In this document: positions 32,966 through 40,976 of the stretch, piece by piece
Position numbering within the stretch: position 1 is the stretch's first letter
Layout: each line of letters starts with the position of its first letter
Assembly: GCF_030656875.1 (NCBI RefSeq)
Contig: NZ_CP130943.1
Location: forward strand, 4,402,001-4,466,000
DNA: 64,000 nucleotides
Origin: Prescottella sp. R16
GTDB taxonomy: Bacteria; Actinomycetota; Actinomycetes; Mycobacteriales; Mycobacteriaceae
Direction of reading: 5' to 3'
Made by a program: the position numbers and the translations under genes
Notes under the pieces: model-generated
Database searches by the model: none
What the model saw: only the letters and a program-made list of their open reading frames with translations
What the model was told of the DNA's origin: nothing

Positions 32966-34054
32966 CTAAAGACTTGGAACACAGCGTGATCCGACCAGTC
33001 TACGACGATCACCGCTTCCGCCCGGGTGGAAGTCCGGATCCGTTCCGCGGGCACGTCCCCGGATCGCGAACGCGGCGACGACACCGGCGGTCACCCCGAT
33101 CAGAGTGTCGATCCCACGGGCCACGACGAGTTCCGACGGTACGGACGGCGCCGCGAGATCGGTCATCACCATGATCAACGGGGTGAAGAACCCGAGCGCG
33201 AGCGCATAGTTGCGGGCCATGAACAGTTCCGTGGGAAACAGCAGCACCATCACGCAGACCGCCAGCACGGTGGGACTCGGGTGCAGGACGAGGATCGAGG
33301 CGGTCACGATCAGCCCGACGAAAGTGCCGGCCAGCCGGTGGAGACCCCGGTGGACGCAACCCGGCGGGTCCGCCGCGACGAGCGGCACCGCAGCCGCGGC
33401 CATGGCCCAGTTGGCGTGGTCGACGCCGAGCAGGACCCCGGCAGTGCCCGCAACCCCGATCGCCGTCACATAGCGACCGGCGTGGACCAGCGAACCCGCC
33501 CACTGCGGTCGCTGCGGCACCACCGCCCGGGTTCGCTGCACGCACCCCGGATACAAGGTGCCGACCGACCCCAACAGCAGACAGAACAGTGCGGTCGCCG
33601 CGCAGATCGCCACCGCCACCCACGGGGCGACCCCACCCGCCGGAATGGTGGCGACCGCACCGAGCGCGAAGATGCCGTAGAACGGGCCGGCCGGTTCGAG
33701 CCCGAACAGGTCCGCCACCACGGACACCACCCCGGCGAAACCCACCTCGGTGACCACGAGGATCCACGACGGCGCCCCGAGAGCGGACAGCGTCACGCCC
33801 ACCCCGACACCGGTCACCAGGATCGTCGCCGCCCGAGCCTGCCGGGTGAGGCGACTGCGCAGGCCGTCGGCGCGACCGTACATGCCGGTGAAGGCACCGA
33901 AAACCGCATAGATGATCAGGTCGGGACGCCCACTCACCGACAACACGATCCCGGGAACCGCCAGACCGAGGGCAACCCTCAGGGCCGGCAGATGGTCGGC
34001 GGTGGCGGGGCCGACGGTGACGAGCGCCCGCGCATGCGCCCTGATTCCGTGCAT
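32966..34054 (-). CDS. FUSC-family membrane protein (putative aromatic acid/efflux carrier)
   Basis: The 362-residue protein has ten or so membrane helices in two related halves, the FUSC/ArAE layout (YAVFGAFTGMYGR, then HANWAMAAAAVPLVAADPPG, LVVARGIDTLIGVTAGVVAAF). GGAG seven bases upstream supports ATG 34054. FUSC proteins export hydroxylated aromatic acids, but the short spacing to the FdhF-type gene suggests a joint task, perhaps moving its substrate or product. A LysR gene lies upstream on the same strand. Confidence 0.75.
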   Translation of the reverse strand: MHGIRAHARALVTVGPATADHLPALRVALGLAVPGIVLSVSGRPDLIIYAVFGAFTGMYGRADGLRSRLTRQARAATILVTGVGVGVTLSALGAPSWILVVTEVGFAGVVSVVADLFGLEPAGPFYGIFALGAVATIPAGGVAPWVAVAICAATALFCLLLGSVGTLYPGCVQRTRAVVPQRPQWAGSLVHAGRYVTAIGVAGTAGVLLGVDHANWAMAAAAVPLVAADPPGCVHRGLHRLAGTFVGLIVTASILVLHPSPTVLAVCVMVLLFPTELFMARNYALALGFFTPLIMVMTDLAAPSVPSELVVARGIDTLIGVTAGVVAAFAIRGRARGTDPDFHPGGSGDRRRLVGSRCVPSL

Positions 34055-34208
34055 GGAGGCTCTCCGATCGCGGCAGTGCGGACAGTGCCGATCGACGATC
34101 GACGAAACAACCGGGGCGACAGGCGCACAACCGGCACGAATCAAGATTCCGGCACCGCGACCACACACGTCAAAGCGGTAGTTCCGACGACCTGATCGGC
34201 GCCGCCTA

Positions 34209-35135
34209 TCACCGGTGTTCGGGGTCCTCGCCGACACGATCGAGAACGGCCTCCGCATCGGTGTGCCGGGCAATGTCCGCGAGAGCACGGGCCATGACCG
34301 ATCCGGGTTCACCGGCAGTGGCGACCAGGCCGACGCGTGCCGTCCGAACCGGCTCGATCAACGGTGTCATCCGCAGGCCGGGTGGCAGACCCAACACGTG
34401 CACCCACGCGCGCGGGACGATGCCGGCCCACCGCCCGGTCCGTACGTGCGCGTAGAGCGATGCCAGCGAGTCGGTTTCCACCTCGGGTTCCGGCTGCACG
34501 CCGACCTCCGCGAACACCGCGTCCAGCACCCGACGCCCCTGCATCTCCGGCCCCAGAAGACACAACGGCAACCTGGACGCCTCCGACCACGACACACCGT
34601 CCACGGGAACCGGCATGTCCGCGGCAGCGAGCAGCACGTACCGCTCCCGATAGAGCGGGACGACCCGGAACCCCGACTCGGGAACCGTATCGAGGTAGGT
34701 GATGCCGGCATCGAGTTCGAAGTTCCGCAGCCGGGCGAGGATGTCGCCCGACTGCAGATCGGAGGCCACCTGCACCGTCACCAACGGATGCTCGGCACAG
34801 AACTGCTCAGTCAGCAGCGGCACCACCGGGGCGGCGGTGGGCACCACACCGATACGCAGTTGCCCGCTCAAACCGGTTCGCAACGCACCGACTTCATGCT
34901 TCAACGCGTCCCGGTCGGCAAGAATCCTCCTCGCCCACAACACGATTCGCTCACCCTCCGGGGTGAGGCCCTCATATTTGCGGCCCCGCCGGACCAACGG
35001 CACATCGAGTTCCTTCTCGAGTTTGCGCAACGCCTCGGACAACGCCGGCTGCGACACGAAGCACGCCTGTGCGGCACGTGCGAAATGCCGCTCACGCGAA
35101 AGGGCCACGAGGTACTCGAGCTGACGGAAGAGCAT
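34209..35135 (-). CDS. LysR-family transcriptional regulator
   Basis: The 308-residue protein has the LysR winged-helix (LEYLVALSRERHFARAAQACFVSQPALSEALRKLE, read in pieces) and a two-lobed co-inducer domain (LRIGVVPTAAPVVPLLTEQF). It lies 154 bases upstream of the FUSC-FdhF operon on the same strand and is the obvious regulator of it. LysR proteins are usually divergent, so the tandem order is slightly unusual. A LysR box (T-N11-A) was not located with confidence. Confidence 0.83.
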   Translation of the reverse strand: MLFRQLEYLVALSRERHFARAAQACFVSQPALSEALRKLEKELDVPLVRRGRKYEGLTPEGERIVLWARRILADRDALKHEVGALRTGLSGQLRIGVVPTAAPVVPLLTEQFCAEHPLVTVQVASDLQSGDILARLRNFELDAGITYLDTVPESGFRVVPLYRERYVLLAAADMPVPVDGVSWSEASRLPLCLLGPEMQGRRVLDAVFAEVGVQPEPEVETDSLASLYAHVRTGRWAGIVPRAWVHVLGLPPGLRMTPLIEPVRTARVGLVATAGEPGSVMARALADIARHTDAEAVLDRVGEDPEHR

Positions 35136-35168
35136 CCACCAGATGTACCCGACGGGCCGCCCCTCGAA

Positions 35169-36557
35169 CTACCCCCGCGCCATGTCCACGAACCGCGAGT
35201 AGTGCAGCTGGTGGGCGACGGTGATGTTCGCGGTCGGACCGCCACGGTGCTTGCCGAGAATGATGTCGGCCTCGCCGCCGCGGGGGTCGTCGCGTTCGAT
35301 GGCGTCGGGTCGGTGCAGCAGCATGACCATGTCGGCGTCCTGCTCGAGCGAGCCCGACTCACGTAGATCGGACACCTGGGGGCGTTTGTCGGTGCGCTGT
35401 TCGGGGCCACGGTTGAGCTGCGAGATCGCGACGACCGGCACCTCGAGTTCCTTCGCGAGCAGTTTGATGTTTCGGGAGAACTCGGAGACTTCCTGCTGCC
35501 GGGATTCGACCTTCTTACCGGACGTCATCAGCTGCATGTAGTCGATGACGATCAGCTTGATGTCGTGTTTCTGCTTGAGCCGGCGGGCCTTCGCCCGGAT
35601 CTCCATCATCGTCAGGTTGGGGGAGTCGTCGATGAACAGCGGCGCCTCGCTGATCTCACTCATCCGCCGCGCCAGCCGCGTCCAGTCGTCGTCGGTCATC
35701 CGACCCGACCGCATGTCGGCGAGTTTGATCTTCGCTTCCGCCGACAGAATGCGCATGACGATTTCCGTCTTGCTCATTTCCAGCGAGAAAATAACGCTCG
35801 CCAAACCATGTTTAATGGAACATGAGCGCATAAAATCCATAGCGATCGTCGATTTGCCGACGCCAGGTCTCGCCGCCACGATAATCATCTGACCTGGGTG
35901 AAGTCCGTTGGTGACCTCGTCGAGTTCGCTGAACCCGGTGGGCACGCCGAGGGAGATTCCGCCGCGACTGGCGATGGAGTCGATTTCGTCCATCGTGGGC
36001 TGCAGCAGTTCTTCGAGGGGCATGAAATCTTCGGTGGTGCGTCGTTCGGTGACCTCGAAGATTTCGGCTTGCGCGCGGTCCACCACCTCGGCGACGTCCT
36101 GTCCGTCGGAGCCCGCGTAGCCGTACTGGACGATGCGGGTGCCGGCGTCGACGAGGCGGCGCAGCACAGACTTCTCGGCGACGATCTCCGCGTAGAACGC
36201 GGCGTTCGCGGCCGTCGGGACCGTCTGGGTGAGCGTCACCAGGTAGGGGGCACCACCGATGCGCCGGAGGTCGCCGCGACGCTCGAGTTCCGCGGACACC
36301 GTCACCGGGTCGGCCGGCTCGCCGCGGCCGTACAGGTCGAGGATCGCGTCGTACACCGACTGGTGGGCGGGGCGGTAGAAGTCGCCTGGTCGCAGTACCT
36401 CGAGCACGTCGGCGATCGCGTCCTTGCTCAGCAGCATGCCGCCGAGGACGGACTGCTCGGCAACCATGTCGTGCGGGGGCTGCCGACCGAACTCCTCGCT
36501 CGGCTCCTCGGGCGGTTCCGGGTATTCGGAACGGCCACGATCATCCACAACAGCCAC
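35169..36557 (-). CDS. dnaB: Replicative DNA helicase DnaB
   Basis: The 462-residue hexameric 5'-3' helicase unwinds DNA at the replication fork. It shows the N-terminal DnaG-interacting domain (AEQSVLGGMLLSKDAIADV), Walker A AARPGVGKST (codons at 35847-35876), Walker B LIVIDYMQLM, and the H4-region RESGSLEQDAD. No intein interrupts it. GGAAGG eight bases upstream selects GTG 36557, giving the usual VAVVDDRG start. Codons at 35755-35850, just past the P-loop, are far poorer in GC (43% over 35761-35850) than the rest. It follows the rpsF-ssb-rpsR-rplI operon, as in mycobacteria. Confidence 0.95.
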   Translation of the reverse strand: MAVVDDRGRSEYPEPPEEPSEEFGRQPPHDMVAEQSVLGGMLLSKDAIADVLEVLRPGDFYRPAHQSVYDAILDLYGRGEPADPVTVSAELERRGDLRRIGGAPYLVTLTQTVPTAANAAFYAEIVAEKSVLRRLVDAGTRIVQYGYAGSDGQDVAEVVDRAQAEIFEVTERRTTEDFMPLEELLQPTMDEIDSIASRGGISLGVPTGFSELDEVTNGLHPGQMIIVAARPGVGKSTIAMDFMRSCSIKHGLASVIFSLEMSKTEIVMRILSAEAKIKLADMRSGRMTDDDWTRLARRMSEISEAPLFIDDSPNLTMMEIRAKARRLKQKHDIKLIVIDYMQLMTSGKKVESRQQEVSEFSRNIKLLAKELEVPVVAISQLNRGPEQRTDKRPQVSDLRESGSLEQDADMVMLLHRPDAIERDDPRGGEADIILGKHRGGPTANITVAHQLHYSRFVDMARG

Positions 36558-36741
36558 GCGACCGCCTTCCCGAAACGAGTGCTCCGACGGGTACGCGGTC
36601 TCCCACGCTGCCGTCGTGTCCACTCTGTTTGTACTCGCATGCTCCGACAATCCGAGCCCACCGCAGAGGCTGCTGGAGACACACGCTCGCGACGACGTTA
36701 GGGGGTGAAGAAGCCTCCCGCAAACCTACCTGTGCACAAAC

Positions 36742-37007
36742 CTGTGGATGAATTGGGGACGCGGGCGGCTCAGGTGTTAACCGGTCGGCGTCATCTGTGG
36801 ACAAGTTGGGGACAGTCTGGGGACAGACGAAAATCACAGCTGAGAACATGCAGGTAGGGCCTTGTTTTTTCACGCACAGCCCTGTGGATGAATTCCTTCC
36901 CGGCGTGTCGCGTGGATGTACGGAATGGGTGTGTCCGGCGAACAGAGCCCGAACATCACCGTGGTCCGGGTTACAAAACTGCCGTGACGTGGCGAATTCA
37001 TCCACAG
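36742..37007. promoter_or_regulatory. Cluster of DnaA-box-like sites and a repeated 13-mer upstream of dnaB
   Basis: This lies in the 517-base gene-free stretch 36558-37074 between dnaB and rplI. It holds the actinobacterial DnaA box TGTGGACAA (36796-36804, complement of TTGTCCACA), and three copies of CTGTGGATGAATT: direct at 36742-36754 and 36882-36894, inverted at 36995-37007. Each contains TGTGGATGA, one mismatch from a DnaA box. TGGGGACAG is also repeated at about 36807 and 36818. No protein gene is convincing here. Confidence 0.6.
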
Positions 37008-37023
37008 CCCGTCCCCAGGCATG

Positions 37024-37060
37024 CGGAAGGCCCCGGGGACACTGTCCACGGGGCCTTCCG
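37024..37060 (-). terminator. Terminator of the rpsF-rplI operon
   Basis: CGGAAGGCCCCG (37024-37035) pairs with CGGGGCCTTCCG (37049-37060). The loop GGGACACTGTCCA can itself pair in part. It starts 15 bases after the rplI stop at 37075. Confidence 0.8.
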
Positions 37061-37074
37061 GGCGAACGGGTCGA

Positions 37075-37527
37075 CTAGGCGGCGACGACGTTCAGGTGGA
37101 ACTTGGCGGCAACCTCGGGGTGCAGGTTGACCACGATCTGGTGCTTGCCGGTGGCCTTGATGTGCGCCTTCGGCAGCTCCAGGCTGCGCTTGTCGACGGC
37201 CGGGCCGCCGGCAGCCTTGATGGCGCCCGCGACGTCGGCAGCGGTGACGGAACCGAACAGCTTGCCGGCGTCGGAGGTCTTCACCGACAGCGACACACCC
37301 TCGAGACCCTCGATGGCAGCCTTCAGCTCCTTGGCATGATCGAGACCACGGACCGCGCGAGCCTCCTGGGCGCGACGGATGCCCTCGACCTGCTTCTGGG
37401 CGCCACGGGTGGCAACGATGGCCAGGCCGCGGGGGAGCAGGTAGTTACGGCCGTAGCCGTCCTTGACATCGACGGTGTCGCCGGGCGCACCGAGGTTGTC
37501 CACATCAGCGGTGAGGATCAGCTTCAT
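37075..37527 (-). CDS. rplI: 50S ribosomal protein L9
   Basis: The 150-residue protein binds 23S rRNA and projects from the L1 side of the large subunit. It has the conserved N-domain ([35 protein letters not shown]) and C-domain ([28 protein letters not shown]). GGAGG upstream selects ATG 37527. Last gene of the rpsF-ssb-rpsR-rplI operon. Confidence 0.97.
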   Translation of the reverse strand: MKLILTADVDNLGAPGDTVDVKDGYGRNYLLPRGLAIVATRGAQKQVEGIRRAQEARAVRGLDHAKELKAAIEGLEGVSLSVKTSDAGKLFGSVTAADVAGAIKAAGGPAVDKRSLELPKAHIKATGKHQIVVNLHPEVAAKFHLNVVAA

Positions 37528-37543
37528 GTCGTCCTCCCTTTCC

Positions 37544-37786
37544 TTAGCGAGCCGTCGAGACGTAAGGCAGCAGCGCCACCTCACGCGAGTTCTTCACGGC
37601 GACCGCGATGTCCCGCTGATGCTGGACGCAGTTGCCGGTGACACGGCGGGCACGGATCTTGCCCCGGTCGCTGACGTACTTACGCAGCAGCGTCGTGTCC
37701 TTGTAGTCGATCTGCGTGTTCTTTTCCTTGCAGAACGTGCAGACCTTCTTCTTCATAACCTTGTCGCGCAGCGGCGCCTTCGGCAT
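37544..37786 (-). CDS. rpsR: 30S ribosomal protein S18
   Basis: The 80-residue protein binds with S6 on the 30S platform. It shows [31 protein letters not shown] and NCVQHQR. The CxxC pair and the later Cys indicate the zinc-binding (C+) paralogue, so a zinc-free second rpsR elsewhere is possible. GGAG about seven bases upstream supports ATG 37786. Sits between ssb and rplI. Confidence 0.96.
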   Translation of the reverse strand: MPKAPLRDKVMKKKVCTFCKEKNTQIDYKDTTLLRKYVSDRGKIRARRVTGNCVQHQRDIAVAVKNSREVALLPYVSTAR

Positions 37787-37826
37787 GTCTATCTCCGTTT
37801 TCTGGATGTTCCGATCGAGGTACGGA

Positions 37827-38357
37827 TCAGAACGGCGGTTCGTCGTCCATGCCCTGGGAGCCTCCGAAGGAGCCCGCTTGAGGTGCGGTGCCCCACGGAT
37901 CGTCTCCGCCCTGGCTGAAATTGTTGTTGGACGCCGGACGGCCGCCGCCGGATCCGCCGGAGGAGCCACCGAAGCCGCCCCCGCCACCACCACGGCTGAC
38001 CTTGTTGATCTTTGCCGTGGCGTATCGGAGCGAGGGGCCGATCTCGTCGACCTCGAGCTCGACGACAGTACGCTTCTCGCCTTCGCGAGTCTCGTACGAA
38101 CGCTGCTTGAGCCGTCCGCTCACGATCACTCGCGAGCCGCGGGTCAAGCTCTCCGCCACGTTCTCCGCTGCCTCACGCCAGATGTTGCAGCGCAAGAACA
38201 GGGCCTCGCCGTCCTTCCATTCGTTGGACTGACGGTCGAAGACGCGGGGAGTGGACGCGACCGTGAAGTTCGCGACCGCGGCACCCGCGGGGGTGAAACG
38301 GAGTTCGGGGTCAGCCGTCAGGTTTCCGATGACGGTGATGACGGTGTCGCCTGCCAT
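37827..38357 (-). CDS. ssb: Single-stranded DNA-binding protein
   Basis: The 176-residue protein protects single-stranded DNA in replication and repair. It has the OB fold ([45 protein letters not shown] in part), a long Gly-rich linker ([17 protein letters not shown]) and the acidic tip MDDEPPF that recruits partner proteins. AGGAGG upstream selects ATG 38357. Second gene of the rpsF operon. Confidence 0.97.
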   Translation of the reverse strand: MAGDTVITVIGNLTADPELRFTPAGAAVANFTVASTPRVFDRQSNEWKDGEALFLRCNIWREAAENVAESLTRGSRVIVSGRLKQRSYETREGEKRTVVELEVDEIGPSLRYATAKINKVSRGGGGGGFGGSSGGSGGGRPASNNNFSQGGDDPWGTAPQAGSFGGSQGMDDEPPF

Positions 38358-38458
38358 GTGGTTCCTCCTGCAGTGTGGGGAGTTCCTGTTGTTCCAGAGC
38401 CTAGGTGCCGATACCGACATCGGTACCGACGAATCCCCGGGCCGGGATCAGACGGGAA

Positions 38459-38746
38459 TCACTTGCCGTGGCGCAGGACCTTCGTACGCAGCACCGACTC
38501 GTTCAGACCCAGCTGACGGTCGAGCTCGTTGACGGTGGCCGGCTCGGCAGTGAGGTCGATGACCGCGTAGATGCCTTCGCTGTGCTTGGCGATCTCGTAC
38601 GCGAGACGACGCTTACCCCAGACGTCGACCTTGTCGACACTGCCGCCGTCCTTACGGACGACATTGAGGAACGTATCCAGCGACGGGGCGACAGTGCGCT
38701 CGTCCAGGCTGGGGTCCAGGATGACCATCAGTTCGTAATGACGCAT
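38459..38746 (-). CDS. rpsF: 30S ribosomal protein S6
   Basis: The 95-residue protein pairs with S18 in the small subunit. It begins [16 protein letters not shown] and carries [13 protein letters not shown] and EGIYAVIDL, all S6 hallmarks. GAGG four bases and GGAGG twelve bases upstream of ATG 38746 form the ribosome site. First gene of the rpsF-ssb-rpsR-rplI operon; its promoter lies in 38747-38907, shared with the divergent DUF2752 gene. Confidence 0.97.
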   Translation of the reverse strand: MRHYELMVILDPSLDERTVAPSLDTFLNVVRKDGGSVDKVDVWGKRRLAYEIAKHSEGIYAVIDLTAEPATVNELDRQLGLNESVLRTKVLRHGK

Positions 38747-38907
38747 AAGACCTCATCACCTCCTATGGACTGTGAATCGGCCACGGACTGTCCGTGGCAG
38801 GAGGGTCGTTGCGTCAGCAACCTTTGCAGGGTACACGAGCGGCCTGTGACCTGCGAAATTGATCTGCGGAACCATCGTGCGGCCCTCGGCCCGCCTACGC
38901 TCGGGGA

Positions 38908-39336
38908 ATGGTGACCGGGACCGACGATCGACCGCTCACGCGGCGCCTCGTCGCGCCCGGGGCCGTCGCTGCGGCAGCGGTCGCGGTGTGCGGATTCGTC
39001 GTGTGGGCCGACCCGACGACCCCGGGTGGCGTGATCCCGGTGTGCCCGACGAAGGCGCTGTTCGGGATCGACTGCCCGGGCTGCGGCAGCACCCGCATGC
39101 TGTACGCGCTCCTGCATCTCGACGTTCCGGCGGCGCTGCGGTTCAACGCTGTCGGGGTGGCTGCCGTCGTCCTCGCCGTCGCGGGCTACACGGTCTGGAC
39201 GTGGGGCCGGGCCCGGGGGCGGCCCGCCCGAATGCTCCGCGGCCGGTGGCTGCCGATCACCGCACTGGCCGTCACCGTCGTCTGGTTCGTGGTGCGCAAC
39301 ATTCCGGTCGCACCGTTCACGGCGCTACGGGTGTGA
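38908..39336 (+). CDS. DUF2752 membrane protein
   Basis: The 142-residue protein has three membrane helices and the DUF2752 signature between the first and second (CPTKALFGIDCPGCGSTRM, then HLDVPAALRFN). The conserved cysteines may bind a metal or form disulfides; the family function is unknown. Divergent from rpsF; its last 12 bases overlap the end of the GT87 gene on the other strand. Confidence 0.8.
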   Translation: MVTGTDDRPLTRRLVAPGAVAAAAVAVCGFVVWADPTTPGGVIPVCPTKALFGIDCPGCGSTRMLYALLHLDVPAALRFNAVGVAAVVLAVAGYTVWTWGRARGRPARMLRGRWLPITALAVTVVWFVVRNIPVAPFTALRV

Positions 39337-40953
39337 CGCGACAGTCGCCCGCCGCGGATCGTCCCGCACGGCCTCCCGCGGCCGCAGCCACGACGGCAGC
39401 CAGCGCGGGGGTGCGTCGTCGGCCTGGTCGAGGACGCCGCCGACGGGGTCGTCGATGAAACCGAACCGGACCAGGTCCTCGGCGGGCCGGTAGATCTGCC
39501 GCAGCACCAGCACGCACAGTGCGATCACGGCGAGGTCCCGGACGGCGACGGTGGCGGTGAACCACTGTTCGGGCAGGCCCTTGTTGGCGACGCCGAGGTA
39601 GTACATCATCCGCGGCACCCAGACGAAGGCGTCGATCGTCATCCACGCCAGCAGGATCCGGCGGTGGGGGAGTGCGAGCACGGCGAGCGGCACCAGCCAC
39701 AGCGAGTACTGCGGACTCCATACCTTGTTGGTGAGCAGGAATCCGGCGACCAGCAGGAAACACAGCTGCGCGACCCGGGGCCGGCGCGGCGCGGTCAGCG
39801 CGACCCAGCCGATGCCGGCGCACACCGCGACGAACGCCACCAGCGATACCGCGTTGAGGACGCTCGGGGCCTCGCCGGGGGCGAGGGGGCCGTCGAATCC
39901 GGCCCATCCGGTGAACGACGAGACCACGTTGTAGATCGAGTCCGGGTCGGCGACCCGGTCGGAGTTGAGCCGGAAGAACTCGGCCCAGCCGCGCGGGAAC
40001 AGCAGCGCGACGGGCAGATTCACCACCAGCCACGCGCCGGCCGCGCCCAGCAGGGTCTGCGTCCAGGCCCGCATCCGTCCGGCCCGCAGACACAGCACGA
40101 GCAGCGGTCCGAGCAGCATCAGCGGATACAGTTTCGCGGCACCGCCGAGGCCGAGCAGGACACCGGCGAGCACAGGGCGTTTCCGCGACCAGGCGAGCAG
40201 GCCGCCGGCGGCGAACGCGGTGGCGAGCGGATCGAAGTTCGTGAACGCGTGCACGATCACCAGCGGTGAGCAGGCGATGAGCGCCGCGTCCCACACTCGG
40301 CGTCCCGCCAGCAGGGTGCTCGCCCACACCGTGATCAGCCAGGCCAGCGCCAACCCGAACGCGACGACGTTGAAGTAGATCGCCACCTGGAGGCCACCCG
40401 GCAACCACGGGGTGGCGTGCCAGGCTTTCGCGACGATCATCGAGCCGTACTGGTACAGCCCGGACAGCACCGGGTATTCCATGTAGCGGCGCTGCACGGA
40501 CCCGTCGGGCCGCGGTTCCTCCCACCACTTCTTGTAGGGGAACGCGCCCTCGTCGAGGTGTTCGGCACCGTACAGCGGCACGGTGTCCGAGTAACACATC
40601 GCGACGTACTGCCGGTTGCCGCTCCAGTCCAGTCCGAGCGCGCCGTCCGAGCCGACGGGACCCTGCTGGATACAGGCGGCCTTGGTGAACCAGCCGAAAC
40701 TGAGGAACACGATCGCCAGCAGCAGGATCACCCGCATCGGGGTGAAGAACCGGGTGCGGCCGATCAGTGCGTGCCGGCCGACCGGGCCGCCGATCGTCGA
40801 CGTCAACTGTGCGGTCAGCGGATCGGTGCGGCCGGGGACGTCCCGCCAGTCCGCGGAACGCCGATCGGCGGCGAGGGGTGCCGGGGACACCCACTCGCCG
40901 CCGTCTCGGGTGCTCGACCCGCCGGTCGGCTCACCCGCTGCGCTTCCGGTCAC
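39325..40953 (-). CDS. GT87-family integral membrane glycosyltransferase
   Basis: The 542-residue protein has an N-terminal cytoplasmic tail and about ten membrane helices, with polyprenyl-phosphate-dependent mannosyltransferase features (YMEYPVLSGLYQYG, FTNFDPLATAFAAGGLLAW, GGAAKLYPLML, NKVWSPQYSLWLVPL). It corresponds in position to Rv0051 of M. tuberculosis. It probably adds mannose or arabinose from a lipid donor to a wall glycan outside the membrane. GTG 40953 lies 23 bases after the ponA stop, so it is in the DUF5318-ponA operon. Confidence 0.82.
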   Translation of the reverse strand: MTGSAAGEPTGGSSTRDGGEWVSPAPLAADRRSADWRDVPGRTDPLTAQLTSTIGGPVGRHALIGRTRFFTPMRVILLLAIVFLSFGWFTKAACIQQGPVGSDGALGLDWSGNRQYVAMCYSDTVPLYGAEHLDEGAFPYKKWWEEPRPDGSVQRRYMEYPVLSGLYQYGSMIVAKAWHATPWLPGGLQVAIYFNVVAFGLALAWLITVWASTLLAGRRVWDAALIACSPLVIVHAFTNFDPLATAFAAGGLLAWSRKRPVLAGVLLGLGGAAKLYPLMLLGPLLVLCLRAGRMRAWTQTLLGAAGAWLVVNLPVALLFPRGWAEFFRLNSDRVADPDSIYNVVSSFTGWAGFDGPLAPGEAPSVLNAVSLVAFVAVCAGIGWVALTAPRRPRVAQLCFLLVAGFLLTNKVWSPQYSLWLVPLAVLALPHRRILLAWMTIDAFVWVPRMMYYLGVANKGLPEQWFTATVAVRDLAVIALCVLVLRQIYRPAEDLVRFGFIDDPVGGVLDQADDAPPRWLPSWLRPREAVRDDPRRATVASHP

Positions 40954-40976
40954 CCCGCGAGGCTACCGGGGTTCGT

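Noticed and set aside
35169..36557. Intein inside dnaB
   Set aside because: The helicase motifs are contiguous across both usual insertion sites; only a low-GC patch remains.
36541..37005. 154-codon complement-strand frame between dnaB and rplI
   Set aside because: Cys- and Pro-rich with no family features, and it crosses the DnaA-box repeats and the dnaB start.
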